Notes: generated by a model not told the origin, from the sequence alone. A stretch of 64,000 bases of DNA from Clostridium carboxidivorans P7 (GCF_001038625.1 NZ_CP011803.1:868001-932000), one strand, 5' to 3'. Counted from the stretch's first letter, positions 1 to 9,205 are shown. A program made the numbers and translations.

Positions 1-738
1 ATCATCACCAGCTACTCGGATTATTTTACTATCATCTAAGGTTGGAACTAAATTCTTTAGCTCTCTTACTATTTCAGATCCTACAACACCAGTTCCACCA
101 ACAATATATACTTCACTTGGATCAATGTTTGAAATAGTGTTTTTTATTTCAACAGGTAGAGCTTTCTTTTCAGTAATAAATATAGGGTACCCTTTTGCTG
201 CTGCAATGCTTGAAATACTGAGGGCATCAGCAAAGCCGTCATAACCGTTAGTTATAACAATTGGAGTCTTTTTTTCTATATCAATGCTTTGAACAATAAC
301 CTTATTTGTTTCAGCTCTGTTTATACCACCAAGTCTTATAATGTTACTATAACCAAGATTCTTCATGTACTTTACAAAATCTTCACTTATAGAGCCGCTG
401 CCACCTAAAATGTATATAGTACCGCTTTTATCCAGATGATTAATAACATAATTTATGGAATCTGTACTTTCATTTACTGTATTATTTAATAACAATATGG
501 GTGCAGTGTATTTTTTAGAAAGTATACTTCCAGTTAAAGCATCAGGAAAGTCTTTTCCACTTGCAATAATTACGTTTTGTATTTTTCCATTACTGAAGTT
601 ATTAGATATATTTACAGAAGTTTTATACCTGTCTACGCCGTATAATCGACTTACATTATATCTAGTTTCAGCATGTGCAGTAATAGAAGCAGTTGTTATA
701 ATGCTAGAGGCAACAATTAAACTTAATATTTTTTTCAA
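1..738 (-). CDS. CWB2 cell wall-binding repeat protein, C-terminus cut by window
   Basis: Extracellular, wall-attached protein. The 246 visible residues start at a TTG (736-738) preceded by AAGGAG on the minus strand. They open with a lysine plus hydrophobic signal peptide ending AHA, followed by CWB2 (PF04122) units: the RLYGVDRYKTSVNIS motif at about residues 31-45, then IIASGKDFPDAL and YILGGSGSIS, and a second unit with IIRLGGINRAETN. CWB2 modules bind anionic wall polymers in Clostridium. The gene runs off the left edge, so any functional domain beyond the repeats is not visible. The family call is firm; the specific role is unknown. Confidence 0.9.
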   Translation of the reverse strand, partial: MKKILSLIVASSIITTASITAHAETRYNVSRLYGVDRYKTSVNISNNFSNGKIQNVIIASGKDFPDALTGSILSKKYTAPILLLNNTVNESTDSINYVINHLDKSGTIYILGGSGSISEDFVKYMKNLGYSNIIRLGGINRAETNKVIVQSIDIEKKTPIVITNGYDGFADALSISSIAAAKGYPIFITEKKALPVEIKNTISNIDPSEVYIVGGTGVVGSEIVRELKNLVPTLDDSKIIRVAGDD

Positions 739-899
739 ATTGTTTACAGCTCCTTTATAATTTTATAATTTAATTTTATTAAATAAGTGTTAGGATTTCT
801 ATAGTAGATGAATGGAATTTTAATGAGCATAACTAGTAGTGTTATCATAATACTATAAATTTACAGATATTGTTAGAATAGGTTTAAATAAAAAGCTGA

Positions 900-928
900 T
901 TGACAATAGTAATTGATAATATTAATAT
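900..928 (+). promoter_or_regulatory. Sigma-A promoter for the MFS gene
   Basis: TTGACA (900-905), a 17-base spacer and TAATAT (923-928) form a near-consensus vegetative promoter in the 372-base gap 739-1110. It predicts a leader of about 175 bases before the ATG at 1111. The leader contains a stray AGGAGG at 951-956 not followed by a convincing small gene. I see no known riboswitch in it. Confidence 0.7.
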
Positions 929-1110
929 ATCTATGAAAATAATAGATAGGAGGAAAGAACTTATTAATAATTAAGATACATAATACAATTACAGGTTATT
1001 CTTTTGTGAATATATGTGGATTGATAGTCAGGGAGAAAGTTTAAAATTGTACAACTAAATTTAGGAATAAAGAAGATTTTAATTATGAATAAATTTGAAG
1101 GAGTGATTAG

Positions 1111-2343
1111 ATGGAAAGGTCATCGCCTGCGGCAGTAAATTTTTTTAGAAATCGTTTTGTTCAAGTTATTATGATTTCAGGTATTTTGCTACAAATAGGA
1201 ATATGGGTTCGTAATTTTGCTATTCTATTGTTTGTAATGGAAAAAACGAACAATGATGCTTTTGCTGTTTCAATGATTTCTGTTGCGGAATTTGCTCCAA
1301 TATTTATTTTTTCATTTATAGGAGGAACCTACGCAGACCGCTGGCCTCCAAAGCGTACAATGGTTTGGTGTGATTTATTAAGTGCTATTTCGGTGCTATT
1401 AGTATTGCTTACAATAATTTTTGGGACTTGGCAAGCTGTATTTTTTGTAACATTTATTTCTTCCATTCTTTCACAATTTTCTCAACCATCTGCTATGAAG
1501 TTGTTCAAAATTCATGTGCCTGTTGAAATGCTTCAGATGGGAATGGCAATGTTTCAAACATTGATGGCAATTTTCATGATTATAGGACCAATGCTAGGGA
1601 CGTTTGTATATCAAAGATTTGGTATTAATATTGCAATTGGAGTAATGGCAGTAGCATTTTTACTATCAGCATCGGTATTGACATTTCTACCTGCTGACAA
1701 TAAAGAAGAAAATAAACAAGCGGAGACAAATTTTTGGCAGGAACTAAGTGACGGTTTCAGATATGTATGGGAAAGAAAAGTACTTACTATACTTGGTGGA
1801 GTTTTTGCTATAGCAGGTCTCGCAGTAGGCATTATTCAACCTCTAGGAATTTTTATTGTAGTGGAAAAATTGGGTTTGCCAAAGGAAAATTTACAATGGA
1901 TACTTGCAACAAATGGTGCAGCAATGCTTATAGGTGGTGGTATACTGCTTAGTTTTTCAAAGAAGACTAGTCCACAAAAACTCCTTGCCCTTGGTATGTT
2001 TGCCAATGCTATATCAATTATGGGGATTGGAATATCAACAAATTGGATAATTACTCTTGCATTTGAGTTTTTAAATGGATTGTTTATGCCTTGTATTCAA
2101 ATTGGAATCAATACTCTTATTCTACAATTTACTGAGCAGGAATTTGTAGGAAGGGTTAATGGTGTTCTAAACCCACTTTTTATGGGAGCAATGGTAATCA
2201 CCATGAGTTTAGCAGGATGGTTAAAGGTTCAGTTTTCTCTGGTAATTATGTATATGCTTTCTGGTGCTCTGTTCTTTTTAGGAATGCTTCTAACTGCAAA
2301 GTTATTTAATAAAGAAAACAAATTGATTGCTGGTGGTGAATAG
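1111..2343 (+). CDS. MFS drug/macrolide efflux-type transporter
   Basis: Inner-membrane secondary transporter of 410 residues, the usual MFS length, with about 12 hydrophobic segments. It resembles the MefA/EntS-like branch (MFS_3): an N-terminal NRFVQ segment leads into TM1, and the cytoplasmic loop 2 signature GGTYADRWPPKRTM lies near residues 71-84. A polar linker near residues 197-210 separates the two six-helix halves. Such proteins usually export drugs or siderophores by proton antiport; the substrate cannot be read here. ATG follows GGAG with good spacing. The gene is monocistronic, with its own promoter (900-928) and terminator (2375-2425). Confidence 0.85.
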   Translation: MERSSPAAVNFFRNRFVQVIMISGILLQIGIWVRNFAILLFVMEKTNNDAFAVSMISVAEFAPIFIFSFIGGTYADRWPPKRTMVWCDLLSAISVLLVLLTIIFGTWQAVFFVTFISSILSQFSQPSAMKLFKIHVPVEMLQMGMAMFQTLMAIFMIIGPMLGTFVYQRFGINIAIGVMAVAFLLSASVLTFLPADNKEENKQAETNFWQELSDGFRYVWERKVLTILGGVFAIAGLAVGIIQPLGIFIVVEKLGLPKENLQWILATNGAAMLIGGGILLSFSKKTSPQKLLALGMFANAISIMGIGISTNWIITLAFEFLNGLFMPCIQIGINTLILQFTEQEFVGRVNGVLNPLFMGAMVITMSLAGWLKVQFSLVIMYMLSGALFFLGMLLTAKLFNKENKLIAGGE

Positions 2344-2374
2344 GTGTGAACTTAAGTATAGAATAAAAAAAGTA

Positions 2375-2425
2375 AGAGTGTTACAAAGTACTGTAGAAAG
2401 TATCTTTGTGACACTCTCTTTTAAT
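2375..2425 (+). terminator. Rho-independent terminator of the MFS gene
   Basis: AGAGTGT-TACAAAG pairs with CTTTGTG-ACACTCT around a short loop and is followed by CTTTTAATTTT. It separates the transporter from the TetR/dikinase unit. Confidence 0.8.
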
Positions 2426-2447
2426 TTTATTGTAAAACATATTTAGC

Positions 2448-2502
2448 CTATTGACCAATATGGTCAATAGTTTTATAATAATATTGACCAGCATGGTCAA
2501 TA
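2448..2502 (+). promoter_or_regulatory. Tandem TetR operators overlapping a promoter
   Basis: Two perfect palindromes share one core: CTATTGACCA-ATA-TGGTCAATAG (2448-2470) and TATTGACCA-GCA-TGGTCAATA (2482-2502). Their centres are 33 bases apart, about three helical turns. A promoter is interleaved: -35 TTGACC (2451-2456) inside the first operator, a 17-base spacer and -10 TATAAT (2474-2479), so the predicted start site falls in the second operator. This is a classic autorepression layout for the TetR gene at 2603 and the dikinase behind it. Confidence 0.85.
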
Positions 2503-2602
2503 GACATTGGGGGTATACATTATCTGCATAAGTTAGACTTAGAAGAGAGATGTTAGACCATTTTGTTCCTATAAATAGTTACTAAGAGAGAAGGTTAATG
2601 AT

Positions 2603-3226
2603 ATGTTTTCAAAATTTCTAAGTATAGATATAGAAAAGCAGAATCGCATTTTAAATGCAGCCATGAAGGAGTTTGCAAAGAAGGGCTATGAAAAGGCCTC
2701 TACAAATGAAATTGTTAAAGAATCAGAGATATCAAAGGGCTTGCTATTTCATTATTTCAAAAATAAAAAGCAGCTGTTTTTATATTTATATGACTATTGT
2801 GTAGGGTTGAATATGAATGAGTTTTATAAAAAAATTAACTTGAACGAATCAGATTTTTTTATAAGGTTGCGTCAAACTCAGTTGATTAAAATGGAGCTTT
2901 TAAAAAAATATCCTGAAATATTCAGGTTTATTGAAACTTCATATTTAGAGGATTCAAATGAAATAAAGCAGGAGTTGGAAGCCAAAAACAAGGAATTAAT
3001 GAATAAGGGTGTAGATGTATTATTTAAGGGTATTGATATGTCTAAATTTAAAGATGGCATTGATATAAAAAAGGTTATAAATATTGTTGTATGGACTTTA
3101 CAAGGCTTTGCTGATGAAGTGATGACAAGGAAAAAGCTATCCTCATCAAATCCAATTAATTATGATAATGCCTTTTTGGAAGCAGATGAGTATTTAAACA
3201 TGCTTAAAAACTGTTTTTACAAGTAA
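2603..3226 (+). CDS. TetR/AcrR family transcriptional regulator
   Basis: Cytoplasmic one-component repressor of 207 residues. The N-terminal TetR_N helix-turn-helix spans about residues 12-58 (FAKKGYEKAS, then EIVKESEISKGLLFHYFKNK), and a divergent all-helical ligand domain fills the rest. It lies 14 bases upstream of the dikinase gene and downstream of two matching palindromes, so it very likely represses its own operon until an inducer binds. The inducer is unknown. If the dikinase modifies an antibiotic, that compound would be the natural guess. Family certain, target strongly supported by layout. Confidence 0.92.
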   Translation: MFSKFLSIDIEKQNRILNAAMKEFAKKGYEKASTNEIVKESEISKGLLFHYFKNKKQLFLYLYDYCVGLNMNEFYKKINLNESDFFIRLRQTQLIKMELLKKYPEIFRFIETSYLEDSNEIKQELEAKNKELMNKGVDVLFKGIDMSKFKDGIDIKKVINIVVWTLQGFADEVMTRKKLSSSNPINYDNAFLEADEYLNMLKNCFYK

Positions 3227-3240
3227 AAGGAGGAGCTATT

Positions 3241-5598
3241 ATGGGAGATATGGTGAAAGGGTTTAAAGAATTATCTACTGAATTTCAGCTGTTGGCTGGT
3301 GGTAAGGGTGCTATGCTATCAAAAATGTTTCAGGATGGTTACTCAGTACCGGATGGTTTTGTAATTTTACCGTGGGCTTTTCAAAATGAAAAACTGAATG
3401 ATGAAGCTTGGAATGAAATAAAGGTTCATTTGAACAGAATAAGAGAGAAACATAAAGATTCATCCTTTGCAGTGAGATCTTCTGCTTTAAGTGAGGATTC
3501 TGCACAGGCCTCCTTTGCAGGAGAATTTGAAACAGTTCTTAATGTTGTAAGTGATGAGAAGATTTTTGAAGCTATATATGAGGTTTTTAAGTCAAAGTAT
3601 TCGGATAGGGTAAAAGCATACAGCAATGTACATGGCATAGAGCAGGCTCATCAGATAGCTGTGGTGGTTCAGCTTATGGTTCAGTCTGAAATTTCTGGAG
3701 TATTGTTTACTGCTGATCCAATTACAGGTAGTCACGCTGGTATGAGTGGTAACTATGTATATGGATTAGGAGAGCAGCTGGTATCTGGTGAAGCAAATGC
3801 ATATGCTTTTTCTTTGACAAGACCTAAGGGAAAATATGAAGGCCCAGATGAATTCAAAAAATATGCTTTAGAACTATATAAGTATGCATCAAAGCTTGAA
3901 AAGAAATATGGAGGTCCTCAGGATATTGAATGGGCTGTAGGAGAAGGAAAACTATATATACTTCAGGCAAGGCCAATTACAACCTTAAAGACAGGCAATA
4001 GGGATACCTATGAATGGAATGATACCCTAGATGGAGATTATTTATGGACAAATACAAACGTTGGAGAGGCAATGTCAGATGTTTTTACTCCGCTTAGCTG
4101 GTCTATAATAAGATTGCTGGATGAAGAGCAGATGACAATTCCCGGATACTATCTATTTTCTGGTAATATTTGTGGAAGAGCCTACACAAACCTTAGTTAT
4201 GCTTTATCTCTATATCCTGCATTTGGTAAGGATATAAAGCCACTTTTAAAAATAATGAGTGAGGTTTTTGGACAAATGCCTGAAGGGGCAAGTATTCCTA
4301 TATATCCATTTTCAAGATTAGATTTAATAATGTCAATGGCACCTAAATTAAAGCATCGTTTAAAAAATATTATGAAGGCCTCTAAAGAAATACCACATCA
4401 CTTGAAGGAGTCATCAGAATTGTGCGGAAAGATTACTAAACGCATTGAAGAAGTGAACAATAAAGAAGAATTGCTGTCCTTATGGGAAAATGAACTTATA
4501 CCTCTAAATTTTAAGGCATTATGGGTTGTTCTTGCAGGTGGTCGTAAAATGGTTCTTGCTAATAAATTAAAGGATGAACTTACAAAGTTAGTAGGAACTG
4601 AAGCTACAAATACACTAATGTCAAACTTCAGAGGAGACTCAACCCTTGAAAGTCTTGGACCAGTTATAGGTATATCAAAGATTATTAAAGGGCAAATGAG
4701 TCGTGAGGAATACAAAAGGCTATATGGTCATCGAGGACCACACGAGTTTGAATTGTCCATACCTCATCCTGGGGAGAAGGAAGCATGGCTTGAAAAGCAG
4801 ATAGAGGAATTTAAAAAGTCAAATACTGATGTATCAGGACTTCTTGAAAATCAGCAGGAGCAATATGAAGAGGCCTTTAGAAAATTAGATCAGCGTTTTC
4901 CTAAAGAAGCTAAGCGTATTAGAAAAAAAGTAATAAAGGTAGCTGAAGCTGCTCGTCTTAGAGAAGCTGTTCGCTCTGAATGGACGAGAGCATTTAGAGT
5001 TAACCGTTATTTTGCTGTAAAGGCAGGGGAACTTACTGGATTAGGAGAGGATATATTTTTCCTTTATATTGATGAAGTTTTAGCTTTGCTTTCTGGAAAA
5101 GACTTAGAAATTGATAATATATCAGTTAGGAAAGAAAACTATAATAAATATAAAGCTCTTCCACCACTTCCATCAATTGTAAGAGGAAGATTTGATCCAT
5201 TTAAATGGGCAGAAGATCCAAATAGAAGAGTTGATTACTATGATTCTACTATGCCTGTTGTTGTTTCAGCTGATTCTGAAACCTTAAAAGGATTTGCTGG
5301 GGCAGCAGGTAGAATTGAAGGAACTGTTCGAATTCTTCAAACTTCAGAAGAAGGGGAAAAATTTCAGGCTGGTGAAATTTTAGTAGCATCCACAACTAAT
5401 GTAGGATGGACACCACTTTTCCCAAGAGCTGCAGCTATAATTACTGATATAGGAGCTCCACTTTCACATGCAGCTATAGTAGCTAGAGAACTTGGAATTC
5501 CTGCTGTAGTAGGGTGTGGAAATGCTACATTAAGATTAAAAACAGGAGACAGAGTTATTGTTGATGGTGGACAAGGTGTAGTGGAGATATTGAAATAG
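3241..5598 (+). CDS. PEP synthase / rifampicin phosphotransferase-like dikinase
   Basis: Cytoplasmic three-part dikinase of 785 residues. The N-terminal PPDK ATP-grasp domain carries GGKGAMLSKM near residue 20, FAVRSSALSEDSAQASFAGE near 79 and IEWAVGEGKLYILQARPITT near 230-250. The middle region (about 255-680) is poorly conserved. The C-terminal swivelling phosphohistidine domain has PLSHAAIVARELGIPAVVG with catalytic His743. It is close to the size of rifampicin phosphotransferases (about 830-870) and lacks the C-terminal TIM barrel of true PEP synthase and PPDK, so it should transfer phosphate to something other than pyruvate. RPH-like antibiotic inactivation is the best guess; TetR control fits. 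Start ATG follows AGGAGGAG. Confidence 0.75.
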   Translation: MGDMVKGFKELSTEFQLLAGGKGAMLSKMFQDGYSVPDGFVILPWAFQNEKLNDEAWNEIKVHLNRIREKHKDSSFAVRSSALSEDSAQASFAGEFETVLNVVSDEKIFEAIYEVFKSKYSDRVKAYSNVHGIEQAHQIAVVVQLMVQSEISGVLFTADPITGSHAGMSGNYVYGLGEQLVSGEANAYAFSLTRPKGKYEGPDEFKKYALELYKYASKLEKKYGGPQDIEWAVGEGKLYILQARPITTLKTGNRDTYEWNDTLDGDYLWTNTNVGEAMSDVFTPLSWSIIRLLDEEQMTIPGYYLFSGNICGRAYTNLSYALSLYPAFGKDIKPLLKIMSEVFGQMPEGASIPIYPFSRLDLIMSMAPKLKHRLKNIMKASKEIPHHLKESSELCGKITKRIEEVNNKEELLSLWENELIPLNFKALWVVLAGGRKMVLANKLKDELTKLVGTEATNTLMSNFRGDSTLESLGPVIGISKIIKGQMSREEYKRLYGHRGPHEFELSIPHPGEKEAWLEKQIEEFKKSNTDVSGLLENQQEQYEEAFRKLDQRFPKEAKRIRKKVIKVAEAARLREAVRSEWTRAFRVNRYFAVKAGELTGLGEDIFFLYIDEVLALLSGKDLEIDNISVRKENYNKYKALPPLPSIVRGRFDPFKWAEDPNRRVDYYDSTMPVVVSADSETLKGFAGAAGRIEGTVRILQTSEEGEKFQAGEILVASTTNVGWTPLFPRAAAIITDIGAPLSHAAIVARELGIPAVVGCGNATLRLKTGDRVIVDGGQGVVEILK

Positions 5599-5783
5599 CA
5601 GATACTAGGGAATATAAGAAAGCTTTCAATACACTTGATAAGGCTGCCTTTTATAAATAGAATCAACGTTGTTATATCTGTAGGCTCATAATGAACATTG
5701 AGCTATATATTAAGAATTTACTCTATGCTAAACATCAAAATATGCATAATATCACAAAAAAATAAAAGCACTAAAGGTTTGCA

Positions 5784-5824
5784 AATAAACCTCATATGGG
5801 TAAATTGTCTATATGAGGTTTATT
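5784..5824. repeat. 14-bp inverted repeat in the 5599-5957 gap
   Basis: AATAAACCTCATAT (5784-5797) pairs perfectly with ATATGAGGTTTATT (5811-5824) around a 13-base loop. An outer AAAGCAC/GTGCTTT pair extends it. It lies between the convergent dikinase and response-regulator genes and probably terminates one or both, though neither side has a clean T-run. I see no gene in the rest of this gap. Confidence 0.55.
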
Positions 5825-5957
5825 GTAAGCGTGCTTTATTTGCTATAACTAGACTTTTTAATTGATGATATAATTAATTTATTTACATATGATATCATTA
5901 GAAAACAAATTGTTAATAATCTTTAGGAGAAGCTAATGGACCATGAGAGATGCTTTG

Positions 5958-6689
5958 CTATTTAGTACAAAAATTCTCTAAGTTCTTAGCTGAGCTGTAA
6001 CATATCTCTCCATTTACCATATGAATTATACGATTTTTCTTATCTATTTCTGAAATGTTATCCTTATTCACTAAATAGGCTCTATGAAATCTTACAAAAC
6101 GTTCATCTAAAGTTTCTTCTATATCTTTCATTTTACCGTAAAATTCAACTTGTCTATTAATTGCGTGTAATATTATCTTATGAATTGTATCAGAGGTTTC
6201 AAAGAAAAGAATATCTTTGTATTTTATATTTATAACTTTATCTTCTTTTCTTATAGTGAAAATTTCACCATCATCTTCATCACTCTTTAAATATCTCTTT
6301 TTAGTTTCTAAAATGCATTGTTTAATTTTTTCAGCCATATTTGAATAATCATCTTTAATTATATAGTCCATAGCCTCAACCTTGTAGGTAAAAGTCAAAT
6401 AACTCATTTCCCCATGAGTAGTTACAAATACTATGAACCCTTTTTCGTCAAACTCTCGAATTTTACTAGCTAGGGTTATACCGTTAATATCAGAATTTAA
6501 GCCCACATCTAAAAAGTACAAAGAAACATCCTTATCATTTTCTTTTGCTTTGTTTAATACCTCCATAGGATTTGGAGATGCTATTTCAATTGTCATATCT
6601 AATTCTTCTTCTAGTATAATATCTTTAACTATCCCTCTTATCCTATTTCGATGCTCTTCAATATCTTCACAAATATATATTTTTATCAT
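5958..6689 (-). CDS. LytTR-family response regulator, AgrA-like
   Basis: Cytoplasmic response regulator of 243 residues. The receiver domain (1-125) has the acidic pair at residues 9-10 (CEDIEEHRNR), the phospho-acceptor Asp61 in YFLDVGLN and the Thr/Lys positions in FVTTHG and YIIKDD. The C-terminal LytTR DNA-binding domain (about 140-243) contains GKMKDIEETL and the RFHRAYLVNK motif typical of AgrA, VirR and ComE. Its start overlaps the kinase stop by 4 bases (6686-6689), implying translational coupling. No agrB or agrD is nearby, so the signal is unknown. Confidence 0.9.
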   Translation of the reverse strand: MIKIYICEDIEEHRNRIRGIVKDIILEEELDMTIEIASPNPMEVLNKAKENDKDVSLYFLDVGLNSDINGITLASKIREFDEKGFIVFVTTHGEMSYLTFTYKVEAMDYIIKDDYSNMAEKIKQCILETKKRYLKSDEDDGEIFTIRKEDKVINIKYKDILFFETSDTIHKIILHAINRQVEFYGKMKDIEETLDERFVRFHRAYLVNKDNISEIDKKNRIIHMVNGEICYSSAKNLENFCTK

Positions 6690-8083
6690 AAACTTATTCT
6701 CCTATTTATAATTTCAATGTTTTGGATAAATAAATTATCTTCTATACTGGTATCAAGAATAGTATTGTAGTAATTGCCAAGTATGCTTTTTAGATTAGCA
6801 AGTCCTATTCCTCGCCCAGTTCCTTTAGTTGAAAATCCCCTTACATATATTTCGTGTATTTTAGGCGTTTCTCCTTCAAATGAATTAATCACTATAAAGC
6901 TAATAGATCTTTGTTTTTTAATAATCCCTAGCTTTAAAACTGGATTATCACATAAAACTGCTGCTTCAATAGCATTATCTAGTAGAATACCTAAAATTCT
7001 GCACAAATCAATAGTATCCATCTCTATATCTTCAATAGGGTCCGCGACATCTATAAATATATCTATTCCTTCTGACTTTGCTTTTAAAACCTTTGAAGAA
7101 ATAAGTCCTTTTATCTCTGGGGTTTTTATATTTGAAAGTAAATTTAGTCTTAAAGAGTGCTTATTTAAATTATCACTAAGCGGTAATATTTTATTAAGAA
7201 AAAAATTTTTTAATCCAGCAAAATTATCTGTATCTAAATATCCTCTTATACAAGATAGTATATTTACAAAGTCATGCTTAAAAGCTCTAATATCTTCATT
7301 TAAAACTTCTATATTATTTGTGTATTCTGTAAGTTTTTCCAGTTCTAATTGCCTAAATAATATTTCCTCATGTCTTTTGCTTAAATATATGAATGCTAAA
7401 GTTATTCCAAAGAAAATAACAATAGTCACTTCGTTTAAAATCAATAATGCATTAAAGATAATTTTGTTAAAAGATAGAATTGAAATGGTATATGCTGTAA
7501 ATCTGTCAATGATTAAAGCAAAAGAAAATAAAGATATTATGCTATAGTATAAAAAACTATTTTTAAATATATCTTTGATATTATAATTATTCAGTTTACT
7601 ATATTTTTTTATTAAGAATATCATAACTACTGTGTATAGATAACTTACAAGGGTTGATATAGGCATAAAATAGATATTATAAATTAGCTTATCGTAATTA
7701 AAAACACTGATAAAAATTATTTTAACTAAATTTACTGCAAAGCTATTAACTATAAATAGTATAAATACTGAAAATAGTGCTTTTTCTAGATATTTAATTT
7801 TTTCCTTATGATACGCTGTAGAAAAAGCTGCAATTAAACCTATACTTAAAATGAACCTTGTATCTAAAATACAGCTAATATAATTTAATTTATCCTCAAA
7901 TATTAAAAATAACATCATAATACTAAGAACACTTATGCTTATGATTAAACATTTTTTAACTTGAAATTTGAATAATCCCAGGAAGTAAACAAAATATATA
8001 CTTATAAGGCAAGTGCATATATTCAATATATAAATCATAAAAGCATCAACTCCAGATAAATAATAGCCAAACTTATTATACAT
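6686..8083 (-). CDS. AgrC-like sensor histidine kinase
   Basis: Membrane sensor kinase of 465 residues. About six or seven hydrophobic helices fill residues 1-235. A dimerisation helix follows with the non-canonical phospho-acceptor FKHDFVNIL (His270), as in the AgrC/ComD/LytS group. The GHKL ATPase part has a DNAIEAA N-box near 378 and GTGRGIGLANLK near 425. It works with the overlapping LytTR regulator. Without agrBD in the window it looks like an orphan system that may sense a peptide made elsewhere or a cell-envelope cue. An inverted repeat with LytTR-like half sites lies directly upstream. Confidence 0.9.
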   Translation of the reverse strand: MYNKFGYYLSGVDAFMIYILNICTCLISIYFVYFLGLFKFQVKKCLIISISVLSIMMLFLIFEDKLNYISCILDTRFILSIGLIAAFSTAYHKEKIKYLEKALFSVFILFIVNSFAVNLVKIIFISVFNYDKLIYNIYFMPISTLVSYLYTVVMIFLIKKYSKLNNYNIKDIFKNSFLYYSIISLFSFALIIDRFTAYTISILSFNKIIFNALLILNEVTIVIFFGITLAFIYLSKRHEEILFRQLELEKLTEYTNNIEVLNEDIRAFKHDFVNILSCIRGYLDTDNFAGLKNFFLNKILPLSDNLNKHSLRLNLLSNIKTPEIKGLISSKVLKAKSEGIDIFIDVADPIEDIEMDTIDLCRILGILLDNAIEAAVLCDNPVLKLGIIKKQRSISFIVINSFEGETPKIHEIYVRGFSTKGTGRGIGLANLKSILGNYYNTILDTSIEDNLFIQNIEIINRRISL

Positions 8084-8131
8084 AAAATTACAGTTAATTT
8101 ATATATAATAGATATAATTAGCTGTAATTTT
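8084..8131. promoter_or_regulatory. Inverted repeat upstream of the AgrC-like gene
   Basis: AAAATTACAGTTAA (8084-8097) and TTAGCTGTAATTTT (8118-8131) are 14-base arms with one mismatch, separated by 20 AT-rich bases. Each arm holds an ACAGYTAAT core resembling the ACAGTTAAG half site bound by AgrA-type LytTR regulators. It sits immediately before the kinase start on the minus strand. Autoregulation by the neighbouring regulator is a reasonable inference; a terminator for the upstream membrane-protein gene is the alternative. Confidence 0.5.
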
Positions 8132-8146
8132 AGTATTATTAGATAC

Positions 8147-8824
8147 TTATTCTATGGTTTTAATTTTTTTAATCTTGAAATATAGGCTAGTAAAACCTAT
8201 TGTGGTAAATGAATCAATAACAGATGCTATAATTATATTCACTCCTGATGATATGGATGAATTAAATAAATGTTTTAATAGCCTTAATAATGCTTGATCA
8301 TTAATTAAAGTCATGGTTATAGAAATTATAACCATACCAAAAATAAAATTTCTAAAACCCTTGCTAAGACTTATACTATTTTTTATAGAATCTTCTATTC
8401 CATTATTTTCAAGAGTAAAGACTTGAAGATAAAATGCTGAATATACACAGAACAATATTCCTGGTATAACTAATGCTAGCGTTCCCAAAATAGTTATAGT
8501 ATTCACTATTAAATATAGAGCTAAAGCACTAAAACTTCTTGGCATTAATTCTTGAATAATATTTTTTACATCAACTTCTTCTTTTTTATATTTTTTCTCC
8601 ACTATTTTAATTATTATCATCTCTCCAATACAAAGTATAAACTCACCAAGAACATAAAAAATAAGTTTTTTGATCGTAAAATTATTATAGGGGTCGTAAA
8701 GTGTATATATAGCTGTTCCTACTAATACAAAGGTCATAGTTGCAATTAAAATTTCTTTGTTTTTGAGACTTCTAAGTGACTCTTTTAGAATTTGTAAAAT
8801 TGATATTTCCTTATTAATCTCCAT
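8147..8824 (-). CDS. Multi-pass membrane protein, GlpQ-membrane/YciC-like
   Basis: Integral membrane protein of 225 residues from the ATG at 8824, chosen because GGAGG lies 8 bases upstream; the earlier ATG at 8839 would overlap that site. About six hydrophobic segments are visible. The loop LENNGIEDSIKNSISLSKG followed by two helices is the pattern of the poorly characterised YciC / GPDPase-membrane / DUF975-like group. It is codirectional with the AgrC/AgrA-like genes 63 bases downstream and may belong to the same regulon, for example as an export or envelope-stress component. Function unknown. Confidence 0.7.
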   Translation of the reverse strand: MEINKEISILQILKESLRSLKNKEILIATMTFVLVGTAIYTLYDPYNNFTIKKLIFYVLGEFILCIGEMIIIKIVEKKYKKEEVDVKNIIQELMPRSFSALALYLIVNTITILGTLALVIPGILFCVYSAFYLQVFTLENNGIEDSIKNSISLSKGFRNFIFGMVIISITMTLINDQALLRLLKHLFNSSISSGVNIIIASVIDSFTTIGFTSLYFKIKKIKTIE

Positions 8825-8894
8825 TTTGTAATCCTCCATATTTAGAATACATATTCAATAAACTTTATAACTTTATTCTAAATAGAAACAACCT

Positions 8895-8922
8895 ATATTT
8901 CATTAAAAAAGTAATGAAATAT
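8895..8922. promoter_or_regulatory. 11-bp inverted repeat upstream of the membrane-protein gene
   Basis: ATATTTCATTA (8895-8905) and TAATGAAATAT (8912-8922) flank a 6-base A-rich loop, about 70 bases upstream of the start at 8824 in the gap 8825-9205. It may be an operator. The rest of that gap holds only direct repeat copy A (9053-9099). Confidence 0.4.
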
Positions 8923-9052
8923 GAATTATTTGTAGTGAAATGTTAAATTTATTCAAATTGGTAATTTTATTATATAATTATATGAGCTTGAATTAAGTAA
9001 AAATAAAATTATCAACATAAGTGCATTGAAAGACTTGAATAATTTACTATCA

Positions 9053-9099
9053 AGCTCAAGTAAACTTTTGCAAGAATTCTTAGGAGTCATTTATAAAGT
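9053..9099 (+). repeat. Dispersed direct repeat, copy A
   Basis: An approximately 47-base element beginning AAGCTCAAGTAAACTTTT and containing TTAGGAGTCATTTATAAAG. It is related to copies B (10266-10311) and C (13164-13209) in the same orientation. A and B bracket the Rpn nuclease gene. Confidence 0.5.
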
Positions 9100-9205
9100 G
9101 TATAAAAGTACATAATAAAAGAGAAACCTAGTGCAGCCTTTGAGAATTTGGGCTATAATATAAGTAATGGTTATTACATTATAAAAATGATAGGTGAATA
9201 AAAAA

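Noticed and set aside
455..760. 101-codon plus-strand frame opposite the CWB2 gene
   Set aside because: It is the antisense shadow of a clear CWB2 protein with a signal peptide, has no ribosome site and matches no family.
5599..5660. Short frame after the dikinase gene as a separate peptide
   Set aside because: About 20 codons with no start signal; nothing supports a gene.
6774..7547. 257-codon plus-strand frame opposite the AgrC-like kinase gene
   Set aside because: The minus strand encodes a complete kinase with H, N and G boxes; the plus frame is an antisense shadow.
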